Assembly (NCBI RefSeq): GCF_900496965.1
Contig: NZ_UFQB01000023.1
Coordinates: 51,557-115,556 of the forward strand
DNA length: 64,000 nt
Direction of reading: 5' to 3'
DNA from: Achromobacter agilis
GTDB taxonomy: Bacteria; Pseudomonadota; Gammaproteobacteria; Burkholderiales; Burkholderiaceae_B
Below, piece by piece: positions 34,310 through 43,611 of the stretch (positions are counted from its first letter, which is position 1; each line of letters opens with the position of its first letter). The position numbers were made by a program, and so were the translations under genes. Below the pieces are notes generated by a model. That model did not search any database. It was not told the DNA's origin and worked only from the letters and a program-made list of their open reading frames with translations.

Positions 34310-37300
34310 TTATGCGGTTTTCCGCAGGGGCATATCGCGCGGGGCAGGCGCCGTATAGCTTTGCATCAATCGGCCCAGCTCCGTCCGATACTTCTCGACG
34401 CTTGCCGCCTTCACGTGGCCGAAGCCGCGTATGGTTTCTGCAAGGGCGGCGATTGTAGCCGCTTGGGCAATCTTGTCCCGGTTCAACCCTTCGAGCAACT
34501 GGTCTATGGTCTGGCGGTACTCGCGGACCAGCGCCCGTTCCATTTTGCGCTCGGCGGTGTGGCCGAAGGGATCGAACCAGGTGCCCCGCAGGCCTTTCAG
34601 GCGCGTCAGCACTTTCAGCGCCGTCAGGGTGCGGGGGCCCAGCGTCATCTTGCGCGGCACGCCGGTGCGCGGGTCCTTGCGGGCGAAGATGGGCGGGGCC
34701 ATGTGGAAGCGCAGGCTGTAGTCGCCTTCGAACTGATTCTTGAGCTGCGCCTGGAATGCTTCGCCGGTATAGAGCCGGGCCACTTCGTACTCGTCCTTGT
34801 ATGCCATGAGCTTGAAGAGGCCGCGCGCCACCGCCATCGCCAGGCGCGGGGTCCGGGCGTCGGGCGCCAGCTCGCGTTCGCGGGCCGCCACGGCGTCGAC
34901 CACGGCCTGGAACGTCCGGGCATAGGCCGCGTCCTGGTAGGCCGTCAGGTCCTCGACACGCCGGGCCACGGCGCGTTCGAAGGTCTCGGGCACGTGCAGC
35001 TGCACCACCTGGGCGCGCGGGCGCAGCGCACCGTCCAGCGCGTCGGGCTGGTGCGCAGCCAGGCGGCCGCTGTCGAACGCGGCGCGATTGGCGGCTACCG
35101 CCACGCCGTTGAGCTCGATGGCGCGGTAGATGGCGGCCTGGGACAGCGGCACGCCGCCGCGCTGCCACGCGTAGCCCAGCATGAACATGTTGGACAGGAT
35201 GCTGTCGCCGAACAGCGCCAGCGCGGCGGCGTGGGCGTCGATTTCGGCGGTGCTGGACTCGCCCGCCGCGTGGCGGATCTTGGCCAGCAGCGCCTCGGGC
35301 CGCATCGCGGCATCCGGGTTCCGCGTGAAGTCGGACACGGGGGCGACATAGGTGTTGACGGTGACCCGGGTGTGGCCGCGGCGCAGCGCGCCGAGCGAGT
35401 CCGGTGCCACGGAGGCCACGGGGTCGCACAGGATCGCCGCGTCGGCCTGCTGCCAGTCCAGGCGCACGGGGCCGTCGGGCGCGCCAGGAGGCGCCAGCCG
35501 GATATGGCTGACCACCGTGCCGCCTTTCTGCGCCAGGCCGGTAAGGTCCAGCACCGCGGCGGACAAGCCCTCTAGATGCGCCGCCATCGACACGATGGCG
35601 CCGATCGTGATGACGCCGGTGCCGCCCATGCCCGCGACCAGCAGGCGGTACGGCTGGTCCAGCACGGGCGCGGCGGGCAGGGGCAATTGCGCGATCAGCT
35701 GCTGCAGGCGCTCCTGGTCGGCCTTGGGCGCGGCGCTCTTCCTGGGCTTGCCGCCCATGACCGAGACGAAGCTGGGGCAGAAGCCCTCCGCGCACGAATA
35801 ATCCTTGTTGCAGCTGGACTGGTCGATGGCGCGCTTGCGGCCGTACGGCGTTTCCAGCGGCACCACCGACAGGCAGTTCGACTGCACGCCGCAGTCGCCG
35901 CAGCCCTCGCAGACCGCGCTGTTGATCAGCATGCGGCGCGCCGGGTCGGGGAACTGGTTTTTCTTCCGGCGGCGGCGTTTCTCGGCGGCGCAGGTCTGAT
36001 CGTGGATCAGCACGGTCACGCCGGCGATCTCGCGCAGTTCGCGCTGCAGCGCGTCCAGTTCGCGGCGGTGGCTCACCTGGATGCCAGGGCCGAGGTCCAC
36101 ACCCCGGTACTTTTCGGGCTCGTCGCTGGTGACGACGATGCGCGCCACGTTTTCGCCGCGCAGCTGCTGGCAGATCTGCGGCACGGAGATCGGGCCGTCG
36201 ACGGGCTGGCCGCCCGTCATCGCGACGGCGTCGTTGAAGAGGATCTTGTAGGTGATGTTGGCGCGCGCGGCCACCGCCTGGCGGATGGCCAGGTAGCCGG
36301 AGTGGTAGTACGTGCCTTCGCCCATGTTCTGGAAGACGTGCGGCATCTTGGTGTAGCGCGACAGGCCGATCCAGTCGACGCCTTCGCCGCCCATCTGGGT
36401 CAGGCCGCCCGTGTCGCGGTCCATCCAGGCGGCCATGTAGTGGCAGCCCACGCCGGACAGCGCCTGACTGCCTTCGGGAACCTTGGTGGAGGTGCTGTGC
36501 GGACAGCCCGAGCAGAAGTAGGGGCGGCGGCGCATGCCGTCGGCCTCGTTGGACAGCGGGGCCTGGCAGTCGAAGGCGGACAGGTCGGCCGCCAGCGGCA
36601 GGCCGGCGGCGCGGCGCAGCCAGCCGGCGAGCGGGCCCGCCAGCAGGGACGGGCGCAGCTGGCCCGCGGACGGCACCATCGGTTCGCCGTCAAAGCCCTT
36701 CTTACCCGTGACCGAAGGACGCTGCGGCAGATTGAACAACAGGTCCTTGATCTGGCTTTCGACGACGGCGCCCTTTTCCTCGACCACGAGGATGTGCGAC
36801 AGGCCGCGCGCGAATTCCAGCAGGCGGCCGGCGTCCAGCGGCCAGGTCAGGCCGGGCTTGTAGATGCGGACGGGCGCGTTCGCGGTAACGGTATCCACGC
36901 CCAGGCGCGACAGCGCTTCCATCGTGTCCAGGTGCGCCTTGCCGACCGTGACGATGCCGACGGTGGCCTTGGGCGCCGCACAGGTCAGGCGGTCGATGCT
37001 GTGGCGGCGCGCAAACGCGGCCACGGCCTTCATGCGCAGGTTCATGCGCGTCTCGACGGCCAGCGACAGGAAGTCGCGCGCCGAATACTCCAGCGCCTCG
37101 GGCGGCAGCTCCGGGTCGGCCGGCATGTCGTAGGAGGCGAGGGGAGCGGGCGTGAACGAGTGCCCGCTTTCGATGGTCTCGGATACCGCCTTGAAGGCGA
37201 CCCAGGTGCCCGAATGGCGCGACAGGGCCCAGCCCCACAGCGCGAAGGTTTCGTACTCGTCGATGGAGGCGGGGTGGACGATGGGCATCTGCCAGCCGAT

Positions 37301-37816
37301 CAGCGAGGCTTCGCTGGCATGCGGGATCGAAGACGAAACGGCTGTGTGGTCGTCCCCCACCACGACAAGCACGCCGCCGTTGCGCGATGCGCCCGCGGCG
37401 TTGCCATGATGCAGCGCGTCGCCGGCACGGTCCACGCCCGGGCCCTTGCCGTACCACATCGCGAAGACGCCATCGACGTTGCGGTCGGACCGCAGGCCGG
37501 CCTGCTGCGTGCCCATGACGGCGGTGGCCGCCATGTCTTCATTGATGCCGGGCAGGAAGCTGATCTGGTTGGCGTCCAGCGCCTTCTGCGCCTTCCACAT
37601 GGCCATGTCCACGCCGCCCAGGGGGGAGCCGCGGTAGCCCGAGACGAAGCCGGCCGTGTTCAGGCCGCGTTCGCGGTCGCGCCGGCGCTGGGTGAGCATA
37701 ATGCGCACCAGGGCCTGGGTGCCGGTCAGGAAGATGCGCCCGGAGGTCCGGGTGAGGTTGTCGGTCAGCTGGTAGTCGAGGTCCAGCTGGGGTTCGGCGG
37801 CGGGGGTACCGTCCAT
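34310..37816 (-). CDS. Indolepyruvate ferredoxin oxidoreductase (fused alpha-beta-gamma type)
   Basis: Oxidatively decarboxylates aryl-pyruvates to acyl-CoA with ferredoxin, in aromatic amino acid breakdown. At 1168 residues it is the fused single-chain form: a pyrimidine domain at the N-terminus (GFVSGYRGSPLGGVDM), a TPP-binding part with CSGCPHST and GGEGVDWIGL, a [4Fe-4S] region CEGCGDCGVQSNC plus a Cys-rich stretch, and a C-terminal gamma domain with GMGGTGVITIGAIV. MDGTPAAEP at 37816 was chosen for its AGGAG site. It is divergent from an Lrp-type regulator that probably controls it. Confidence 0.92.
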   Translation of the reverse strand: MDGTPAAEPQLDLDYQLTDNLTRTSGRIFLTGTQALVRIMLTQRRRDRERGLNTAGFVSGYRGSPLGGVDMAMWKAQKALDANQISFLPGINEDMAATAVMGTQQAGLRSDRNVDGVFAMWYGKGPGVDRAGDALHHGNAAGASRNGGVLVVVGDDHTAVSSSIPHASEASLIGWQMPIVHPASIDEYETFALWGWALSRHSGTWVAFKAVSETIESGHSFTPAPLASYDMPADPELPPEALEYSARDFLSLAVETRMNLRMKAVAAFARRHSIDRLTCAAPKATVGIVTVGKAHLDTMEALSRLGVDTVTANAPVRIYKPGLTWPLDAGRLLEFARGLSHILVVEEKGAVVESQIKDLLFNLPQRPSVTGKKGFDGEPMVPSAGQLRPSLLAGPLAGWLRRAAGLPLAADLSAFDCQAPLSNEADGMRRRPYFCSGCPHSTSTKVPEGSQALSGVGCHYMAAWMDRDTGGLTQMGGEGVDWIGLSRYTKMPHVFQNMGEGTYYHSGYLAIRQAVAARANITYKILFNDAVAMTGGQPVDGPISVPQICQQLRGENVARIVVTSDEPEKYRGVDLGPGIQVSHRRELDALQRELREIAGVTVLIHDQTCAAEKRRRRKKNQFPDPARRMLINSAVCEGCGDCGVQSNCLSVVPLETPYGRKRAIDQSSCNKDYSCAEGFCPSFVSVMGGKPRKSAAPKADQERLQQLIAQLPLPAAPVLDQPYRLLVAGMGGTGVITIGAIVSMAAHLEGLSAAVLDLTGLAQKGGTVVSHIRLAPPGAPDGPVRLDWQQADAAILCDPVASVAPDSLGALRRGHTRVTVNTYVAPVSDFTRNPDAAMRPEALLAKIRHAAGESSTAEIDAHAAALALFGDSILSNMFMLGYAWQRGGVPLSQAAIYRAIELNGVAVAANRAAFDSGRLAAHQPDALDGALRPRAQVVQLHVPETFERAVARRVEDLTAYQDAAYARTFQAVVDAVAARERELAPDARTPRLAMAVARGLFKLMAYKDEYEVARLYTGEAFQAQLKNQFEGDYSLRFHMAPPIFARKDPRTGVPRKMTLGPRTLTALKVLTRLKGLRGTWFDPFGHTAERKMERALVREYRQTIDQLLEGLNRDKIAQAATIAALAETIRGFGHVKAASVEKYRTELGRLMQSYTAPAPRDMPLRKTA

Positions 37817-37869
37817 AATGAATACTCCTGGTTTCGGCACCATGATAGGTTCGCGAAGGATCAGGTTTA

Positions 37870-37900
37870 TTGCGTTTTTGGATCGTGCTATCCCTATAAT
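37870..37900 (+). promoter_or_regulatory. Candidate sigma-70 promoter for the Lrp-type regulator
   Basis: A perfect -10 TATAAT (37895-37900) is preceded by TTGCGT (37870-37875) with a long 19-base spacer. It sits in an AT-rich 128-base intergenic region between divergent genes, 45 bases before the regulator ATG. Confidence 0.45.
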
Positions 37901-37944
37901 AAGAAATAAACATTTCGTTTTCTAAAAAACCAGGAGACAAAACG

Positions 37945-38394
37945 ATGGACAAGACCGATATCGGCATCCTCAAGGCCTTGCAGGAGGATGGCCGGGCCTC
38001 GGCGCAGCAGCTGTCGGAGAAGGTCGGCCTGTCGGCCGCGCCGGTGTGGCGGCGGGTGAAGGCGATGGAAGCCAGCGGGGTGATCCAGGGCTACAGCGCG
38101 CAGGTGGACCGCAGCAAGGTGGGGCTGGGCTGCATGTTCGCGCAGATCAGCCTGGAGCGGCATTCCGCGAATACGGTCGAGAACTTCGAGCGGTCGGTGC
38201 GCGACGCGCCCGAGATCCTGGAGTGCTATGCGGTCACGGGGGATTCGGACTTCCTCCTGAAGATCCTGGTCGAAAGCCCCGAGGCCTACGACCGCTTCCT
38301 GCACCGGTTCCTGTTCAACATGCCGGGCATTCGCCAGACGCGCACCATCGTGGCGCTGCGCGAGATCAAGCACGAGCAGCGCCTGCCCCTGTAG
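37945..38394 (+). CDS. Lrp/AsnC-family transcriptional regulator
   Basis: The 149 residues have an N-terminal helix-turn-helix (MDKTDIGILKALQEDGRAS, QLSEKVGLSAAPVWRRVKAM) and a C-terminal RAM ligand-binding domain (about 65-145) with VTGDSDFLLKILV. Lrp-family proteins bind amino acids as octamers or dimers and often control the gene divergent to them, here the indolepyruvate oxidoreductase. A good AGGAG-type ribosome site lies before ATG 37945. Confidence 0.93.
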   Translation: MDKTDIGILKALQEDGRASAQQLSEKVGLSAAPVWRRVKAMEASGVIQGYSAQVDRSKVGLGCMFAQISLERHSANTVENFERSVRDAPEILECYAVTGDSDFLLKILVESPEAYDRFLHRFLFNMPGIRQTRTIVALREIKHEQRLPL

Positions 38395-38418
38395 GCGCGG
38401 GCGCACCCGCGCGATCTG

Positions 38419-38438
38419 CTATCTATATATATAGATAG
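38419..38438. repeat. Perfect 20-base AT palindrome
   Basis: CTATCTATATATATAGATAG is its own complement. It lies in the 58-base gap between the Lrp-type gene stop and the convergent Bug gene stop. AT-rich in a GC-rich genome, it could extrude as a cruciform; no function is known. Confidence 0.6.
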
Positions 38439-38452
38439 GGCGTGCGGAGGGG

Positions 38453-39418
38453 TTATTGGGGCTGGATGCCCGAGATGCGGATCCATTCCTTCCAGCGCGC
38501 GGCGTCTTCCTTTACGAAGGCGTCGAAGCGCGCCACGTTCATCGATTCCGGCGTCAGGCCGAGCGCGCGCAGTTTGTTCGCCGTGGCGTCGTCCTTGACC
38601 GCCGCCTGCAGGTGGGCGTTCATCTTTTCCACGACCTCCGGCGGCGTGCCCGCGGGGGCGGACAGGCCCAGCCAGCCGGCCACGACGAAGTCCGGATAGT
38701 AGGTCGCCATGGTCGGCACGTCGGGCCAGGCCGCCTGCGGCTGCGCGCCCGTGACCGCGATGGGGATCAGCCCTTTGCCGTCGATCTGGCCCATGGCCGT
38801 CAGATAGTCCACGAAGGCGAAGCTGATCTGCTTGCCGCGCAGGTCGGTGATGATCTGCGTGATGTTCTTGTACGCCGCGCCGGCGATCTCGATGCCCGCG
38901 CGCTGCTTGAACAGTTCGGACGGCACCTGCGAGGACGAGCTGTAGTAGCCGAAGAAGACCTCGCCCGGATGTTTCCTGGCGTAGTCCACCAGTTCGGGCA
39001 CCGTGCGGTACGGGCTGCCGGGCGCCACGACACCGACCGTGCCGAAGGTGCCCAGCAGGCCGACCTGCCGGAAATCCTTCTGCGCATCGTAGGGCAGGCT
39101 CTTGTACAGGAACTGGTTGGCGGCGTGGGTGGAGTTCGTGGACAACAGAAAGGTGTAGCCGTCCGGCGCCGCATTCTTGGCGGCATTCGTGCCGACGATA
39201 CCGCCCGCGCCGGGGCGGTCTTCGACGACGACGGTCTGGCCGGTCTTTTCTCCCAGGAACTGGGCGAACGTGCGCGCGGTCAGGTCGGCCGCGCCGCCCG
39301 GGGCCGAGGGCACGATGAGCGTGACGGGCTTCTCGGGCCAGCCGGCGGCCTGCGCCGAGGCGGCCAGCAGCAGGCCGGCGCCGATCAGCGCCGGGCGGAG
39401 TAGGCGGGAAATGGACAT
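38453..39418 (-). CDS. Bug/TctC-family periplasmic solute-binding protein
   Basis: Exported receptor of 321 residues. A signal peptide ends about ASAQA-AGWPEKPVT, then comes the Bug pattern: PVTLIVPSAPGGAADLTART near the start, VVVEDRPGAGGIVGTNAAKNAAPDG and a C-terminal AAALKELGLTP-like region. Bug proteins bind small carboxylates or amides and are hugely amplified in Bordetella relatives, mostly without adjacent permeases, as here. Ligand unknown. MSISRLLRP at 39418 starts the signal peptide; the upstream extension was rejected. Confidence 0.92.
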   Translation of the reverse strand: MSISRLLRPALIGAGLLLAASAQAAGWPEKPVTLIVPSAPGGAADLTARTFAQFLGEKTGQTVVVEDRPGAGGIVGTNAAKNAAPDGYTFLLSTNSTHAANQFLYKSLPYDAQKDFRQVGLLGTFGTVGVVAPGSPYRTVPELVDYARKHPGEVFFGYYSSSSQVPSELFKQRAGIEIAGAAYKNITQIITDLRGKQISFAFVDYLTAMGQIDGKGLIPIAVTGAQPQAAWPDVPTMATYYPDFVVAGWLGLSAPAGTPPEVVEKMNAHLQAAVKDDATANKLRALGLTPESMNVARFDAFVKEDAARWKEWIRISGIQPQ

Positions 39419-39480
39419 GCTTGTCTCCTGATTGCGTGTTGCGCGGTCTTGCGCTGTTGTTGTCGTCGTCCTGGAAAGGT

Positions 39481-40326
39481 TCAGCCGAATTGCGCGCGAT
39501 GCCATTCCAGGATGGCGCCGGCGCTGGCTTGCCAGTTGTCCGCGTACATCATGCAGTGCGGCTGCCGGGCAAGCACGGCGTGGGAAAAACCAAAGCGGCG
39601 CGCGATTGCCCGGTCCTGTCCGGGCGGGTGGCGGTCATGCGTGTCCAGGCCGGCTTCCAGGCACAGGCCGGGCGCGCCGATGGGGGCGGCCCCGATCGCC
39701 ACGCGTAGCAGATAGCGGTCGTTGAGCACCTGCGGACTTTCGGCGCGCAGGCGGCGGGACACCGCGCCGACGTCGCGGTCGGGCGTCGTCGCCAGGAAAC
39801 GGGCGCGGATTTCGGTGGCGTCCGGCGCGGCACGCGGCACCGCGCCGGGAACTGGGGGCAGGGCCTGCGCGCCCGGCAGATCGCCGGGGGGCGAAGGCGC
39901 CAGCAGCACGATGCCGGCAACCGGCCTCTGGCGCGCGGCCAGCAGGACCGGCAGGGCGCCCATGCTGTGGCCGACCACTACGGCGGGGCGCTCCAGCGCG
40001 TCCAGCGCGTCGGCCACGTCCTGGCCCAGGTCGGTGATGGTCGCGGACGGGAAGGCCGCGTCCTGCAGCAGCGCGCCGTGGCCGCGCACGTCCAGGGCCG
40101 CGCAGGCCAGGCCGGCGGCGGCGAAATAAGCCAGGTAATGCGCGTAGCACCAGGCGCCGTGGTAGGCGCCCGGCACGAACAGCAGGCCCGGCCTACCGTC
40201 GCGCGGCGGCGCGCCGATCAGCAGGCGGCCGCGGCCGGCGGCGCGGGTGGGCAGTTGGTCGGCCAGGCTGAAGTCCAGCGGATCCGCGCTGGCGTCGGGG
40301 AGGACGGGAGAGAGGGCTGCATTCAT
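39481..40326 (-). CDS. Alpha/beta-fold hydrolase
   Basis: Cytoplasmic hydrolase of 281 residues without a signal peptide. The oxyanion region is VPGAYHGAWCY, the nucleophile is Ser121 in VGHSMGALP, and the catalytic His is in QPHCMMY near residue 262. Substrate unknown; lysophospholipase- or esterase-like. It lies 62 bases upstream of the Bug receptor gene on the same strand and is divergent from a LysR regulator (86 bases between), so the three may form one catabolic unit. Inference only. Confidence 0.85.
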   Translation of the reverse strand: MNAALSPVLPDASADPLDFSLADQLPTRAAGRGRLLIGAPPRDGRPGLLFVPGAYHGAWCYAHYLAYFAAAGLACAALDVRGHGALLQDAAFPSATITDLGQDVADALDALERPAVVVGHSMGALPVLLAARQRPVAGIVLLAPSPPGDLPGAQALPPVPGAVPRAAPDATEIRARFLATTPDRDVGAVSRRLRAESPQVLNDRYLLRVAIGAAPIGAPGLCLEAGLDTHDRHPPGQDRAIARRFGFSHAVLARQPHCMMYADNWQASAGAILEWHRAQFG

Positions 40327-40412
40327 CTTGCGGCCATCTTAAGGGCCGGCCTATGATCAGAAAACTTTATTTTTCCAATGATTCAATAAGCTTTCCAAAT
40401 CAGTCTCGCCGC

Positions 40413-41312
40413 ATGCCTTCCTTGCCCGACCTGTCGATCACGCACTACCGGCATTTCCTGCTGGTGGCCGAGTTGCGCAGCTTCCGTGCCGCCGCCGCCC
40501 GCGCGTTCCGCTCGCAACCGGCGCTGTCGCTGTCCATCCGCGAAATGGAGCAGCGGCTGGGCCAGTCGCTGTTCGAACGCGGCAACCGCAACACCCTGAC
40601 GCGTTTCGGGCAGGACTGCCTGCCGCTGGCGCGCGAACTGGTCGAGCACCACGAGCGCGTGGCCGGTGCGCTCGCCGGGCTGGCCGCCAATGGGGCCGGC
40701 ACCCTGACCATGGCCTCCGTCGCAACCGTGGCGACGCACTGGCTGCCCGAACTGGTGGCCGCGTACCGCGAGCGCTATCCCGCGGTGGCGCTGCGCCTGT
40801 TCGACGACAACTCCGAGGGCGTCGAGCGCATGGTGCTGGCAGGCGAGGTCGAGCTGGGTGTTTGCAGCCCGGTATCGCGGGACCGCCGGCTGTCGTTCGA
40901 GCCCTTGCTGCGCGACGCCTTCGGGCTGGTGTGCCACCGCGGCCATCCGCTGGCCGGGCGCAAGTCGGTGAGCTGGCGCGAGATCGCCGACCTGCCGCTG
41001 GTGGGCACCATCGCGCACCGCCAACTCGCAGGCTATCCGCAAGCGGCGTTCATGCTGGACCGGCAAGTGTTCGTGTCCAATATGATGTCGCTGCTGGCGA
41101 TGCTGGAGCGCGGCGTGGGCGTGACCGTGCTGGCGCGGCTGGGCGTGCCGCCGGACTCGCCCGGGCTGGCGTTCGTGCCGCTGTCGCGGCCGCGTATCGA
41201 GCGCGAATTGGGCATCACCCGCCTGGCGGGCCGCAGCCTGTCTCCCGCCGCCGCGCGCATGGAGGAGATGCTGCGCGGGAAGGCGCTCCGAAGCGGCCGC
41301 AGTGTCGCTTGA
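40413..41312 (+). CDS. LysR-family transcriptional regulator
   Basis: The 299 residues have an N-terminal winged helix-turn-helix (FLLVAELRSFRAAAARAFRS, ALSLSIREMEQRLGQSLFER) and a two-lobed effector-binding domain (about 95-295). It is divergent from the hydrolase/Bug pair across a short AT-rich region (40327-40412), the usual layout for LysR control. Ligand unknown. ATG 40413 was chosen over 40353, which adds 20 residues before the domain. Confidence 0.92.
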   Translation: MPSLPDLSITHYRHFLLVAELRSFRAAAARAFRSQPALSLSIREMEQRLGQSLFERGNRNTLTRFGQDCLPLARELVEHHERVAGALAGLAANGAGTLTMASVATVATHWLPELVAAYRERYPAVALRLFDDNSEGVERMVLAGEVELGVCSPVSRDRRLSFEPLLRDAFGLVCHRGHPLAGRKSVSWREIADLPLVGTIAHRQLAGYPQAAFMLDRQVFVSNMMSLLAMLERGVGVTVLARLGVPPDSPGLAFVPLSRPRIERELGITRLAGRSLSPAAARMEEMLRGKALRSGRSVA

Positions 41313-41501
41313 AACCAACGCATTTTTGCGGTTTCCGGCGCTAAAACCGGCCCTTTGCGGGGTGGACTGTTGCGCAATTGCACTCCGCGCGGATCGCCGT
41401 TGATTCTTCCCGGACGGCTCTTTAGAGTGCGGATTGTTTGCTGCGCGAGGAAGGCGCCGATGTGATCGGCGCGGCGCGTCGACAGACGTGTTGAGGAAGT
41501 C

Positions 41502-42008
41502 ATGAGCAGTGTGTATTTGCGTTCGGCCGGCATCGCCTGCGCCGTTCTGATCCTGGCCGGTTGCGCCACCAAGAAGCCCGCCACCATCACCGAGGCCCCG
41601 CCCTCGGCCCCCCCCAAGCCTGTGGCATGCGTGCCCGCCAAGAGCGGCGATCCCATGATCGGCACGTGGTTCTCGAGCTCGCGCCCGCGCGACGTCAGCG
41701 GCGAATTCCAGGCCCTGACGGTACTGTCGGCCGATGGCACGATGGCCTACGAAACCCAATTGAAGATCGGCCGCAAGACGCGCCCGGCCTTGCGCGAAAC
41801 GGGCTGCTGGACCGTGGCGGAAGGCGTCTACACGATGCAGACTACCAAGTCCAACGGCGAGTCCGTCGACATGCAGGACCCGATCTATCTCAACCGCTAC
41901 CGCGTCGAACGCGTCGAGCACGCCAAGCTGACGCTGCGCGAAATGAGGACGGGCGGCCAGGTCCTGACCGCCCGCCGCATGCCGGCGGGCTATCGCCTGC
42001 CGTACTGA
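41502..42008 (+). CDS. Small lipoprotein, function unknown
   Basis: The 168 residues begin with a signal peptide and lipobox LILAGC (Cys21). The mature part opens Pro/Ala-rich, then GTWFSSSRPRDVSGEFQALTV and a predicted beta-strand-rich body resembling lipocalin-like or META-type small domains (GTW start), but no family is certain. A hairpin (41454-41461 with 41465-41472) lies 30 bases before ATG 41502. It has no obvious operon partner; the next gene is an MFS carrier 128 bases on. Confidence 0.75.
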   Translation: MSSVYLRSAGIACAVLILAGCATKKPATITEAPPSAPPKPVACVPAKSGDPMIGTWFSSSRPRDVSGEFQALTVLSADGTMAYETQLKIGRKTRPALRETGCWTVAEGVYTMQTTKSNGESVDMQDPIYLNRYRVERVEHAKLTLREMRTGGQVLTARRMPAGYRLPY

Positions 42009-42136
42009 CGTCCGCCCGGGGGCGGCCCGTTGCGCGGGCCGGCGCGCCAGGCGGACATTCCGCTTGGCGGCTTCGCCAAGACGGCCGGGCTGCGGTAAGG
42101 TGCGGTCTTCGCCCATTGCCCCGCCGCCGGTAATCC

Positions 42137-43336
42137 ATGCCCGCCCTGTCCTCCGAAGCGCGCGCCATCGCGCTGCTTGCCCTGGCCGCCTTCGTCAGCG
42201 CCAGCGCGTTCCGCATCTGTGACCCCATGTTGCCGCAGCTCGCGGCGGAATTCGGCACCACCACGGGCCAGGCCGCGCGTGCCGTGACTGCCTTCGCCGT
42301 GGCCTACGGCGTGCTGCAAATGTTCTTCGGCCCGCTGGGCGACCGCTACGGCAAGTACCGCGTCGTCAGCGTGGCAACCTTCGCCTGCGCGCTCGGCAGC
42401 GCGGGCGCCGTGATGGCCGGGTCGCTGGACGTGCTGGTGTTTTGCCGCGTCCTGTCGGGCGCGGCCGGCGCGGGCATCGTGCCGCTGTCGATGGCCTGGA
42501 TCGGCGACAACGTGCCGTACGAGCGCCGCCAGGCGACCCTGGCGCGTTTCCTCACCGGCACCATCCTGGGCATGTCGGCGGGCCAGCTGGCAGGGGGCCT
42601 CTTCGCCGACACGGTGGGGTGGCGCTGGGCCTTCGCGGCGCTGGTCTGCGGCTACCTGATAGTCGGCGTGCTGCTGCTCATGGAAGTGCGCCGCCAGCGC
42701 GCCGCCGGCCTGGGCCGCGTCGATCCGGCCGCCGTCAGGCAGGGTTTCGTGGCGCAGGCGCGGCTGGTGCTGGGCGCGCCCTGGGCGCGCGTGGTGCTGG
42801 CGACCGTCTTCGTCGAAGGCCTGCTGGTGTTCGGCGCCCTGGCCTTCGCGCCGTCCTACCTGCACGAACGCTTCGGCATTTCACTGACCGCCGCCGGCGC
42901 GCTGGTGGCCGTCTACGCCGTGGGCGGGCTGATCTACACGGTGGTGGCGGGCCCCATCCTCAAGCGGCTGGGAGAGCGTGGCCTGGCCGTCGCTGGCGGC
43001 CTGGTGCTGGGCGTGGCGTTCCTGTCCTACCTGCTGGGCCCCGTCTGGATGTGGAGCATGCTGGCGAGCGTGCTGGCCGGTTTCGGCTACTACCTGTTGC
43101 ACGCCACCCTGCAGACGAACGCCACGCAGATGGTGCCTTCGGCGCGCGGCACGGCGGTTGCGTGGTTCGCGTCCTGCCTGTTCATGGGCCAGGCGGCCGG
43201 GGTGGCCCTGGCGGGCGCGGTGGTCGACAAAGTGGGAGCGGCCGCGCTGTTCGGCGGCTCCGCGGCGATGCTGCCGCTGCTGGGCGCGTTCTTCGCCCGC
43301 GCATTGAGGTCGCGGGCCCGGGTGGGGGCTGCTTGA
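42137..43336 (+). CDS. MFS-family transporter
   Basis: Inner-membrane carrier of 399 residues with about 12 helices. The loop 2-3 motif is GPLGDRYGKYRVV, and a second copy of the motif type occurs mid-protein. It resembles drug/metabolite exporters of the DHA1 type; substrate not predictable. The last 27 coding bases (from 43309) are the start of a 112-base tandem duplication that continues past the stop. Confidence 0.9.
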   Translation: MPALSSEARAIALLALAAFVSASAFRICDPMLPQLAAEFGTTTGQAARAVTAFAVAYGVLQMFFGPLGDRYGKYRVVSVATFACALGSAGAVMAGSLDVLVFCRVLSGAAGAGIVPLSMAWIGDNVPYERRQATLARFLTGTILGMSAGQLAGGLFADTVGWRWAFAALVCGYLIVGVLLLMEVRRQRAAGLGRVDPAAVRQGFVAQARLVLGAPWARVVLATVFVEGLLVFGALAFAPSYLHERFGISLTAAGALVAVYAVGGLIYTVVAGPILKRLGERGLAVAGGLVLGVAFLSYLLGPVWMWSMLASVLAGFGYYLLHATLQTNATQMVPSARGTAVAWFASCLFMGQAAGVALAGAVVDKVGAAALFGGSAAMLPLLGAFFARALRSRARVGAA

Positions 43337-43600
43337 CGCCTGGGGTGTCAGACACCCGGGCAGGCCTGTTTTGGCCTGTGGGAGCGTTTCGTATGGGTGT
43401 CAGACACCGACGTAGTTGAAGTCGCGGGCCTGGGTGGGGGCTGCTTGACGCCTGGGGTGTCAGACACCCGGGCAATTCTGCTTCGGCCTGTGGGGGCGTT
43501 TCGTATGGGTGTCGGACACAGCGCAGTTGCGTGCCAGTGTCTGACACCCGTACGAGACGCCCGCCAATGCCGACGAGCGCCTCACGGGTGTCTGACACCC
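43309..43600. repeat. Array of palindromic repeats with 112-base tandem duplication
   Basis: Six copies of the core GGTGTCAGACACC (or GTCTGAC orientation) lie at 43343-43357, 43396-43408, 43455-43469, 43508-43520 (imperfect), 43536-43549 and 43586-43600. Block 43309-43420 is repeated from 43421 with few changes, including the end of the MFS gene. The unit GCGTTTCGTATGGGTGTC (43385 on) recurs inverted at 43537-43560. The same core is found at 11848-11915. Confidence 0.8.
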
Positions 43601-43611
43601 ATGAGCAACAC

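Noticed and set aside
35576..37909. Long open frame opposite the indolepyruvate oxidoreductase gene
   Set aside because: No motif, and the composition is typical of antisense to GC-rich coding DNA; the opposite strand is clearly a gene.
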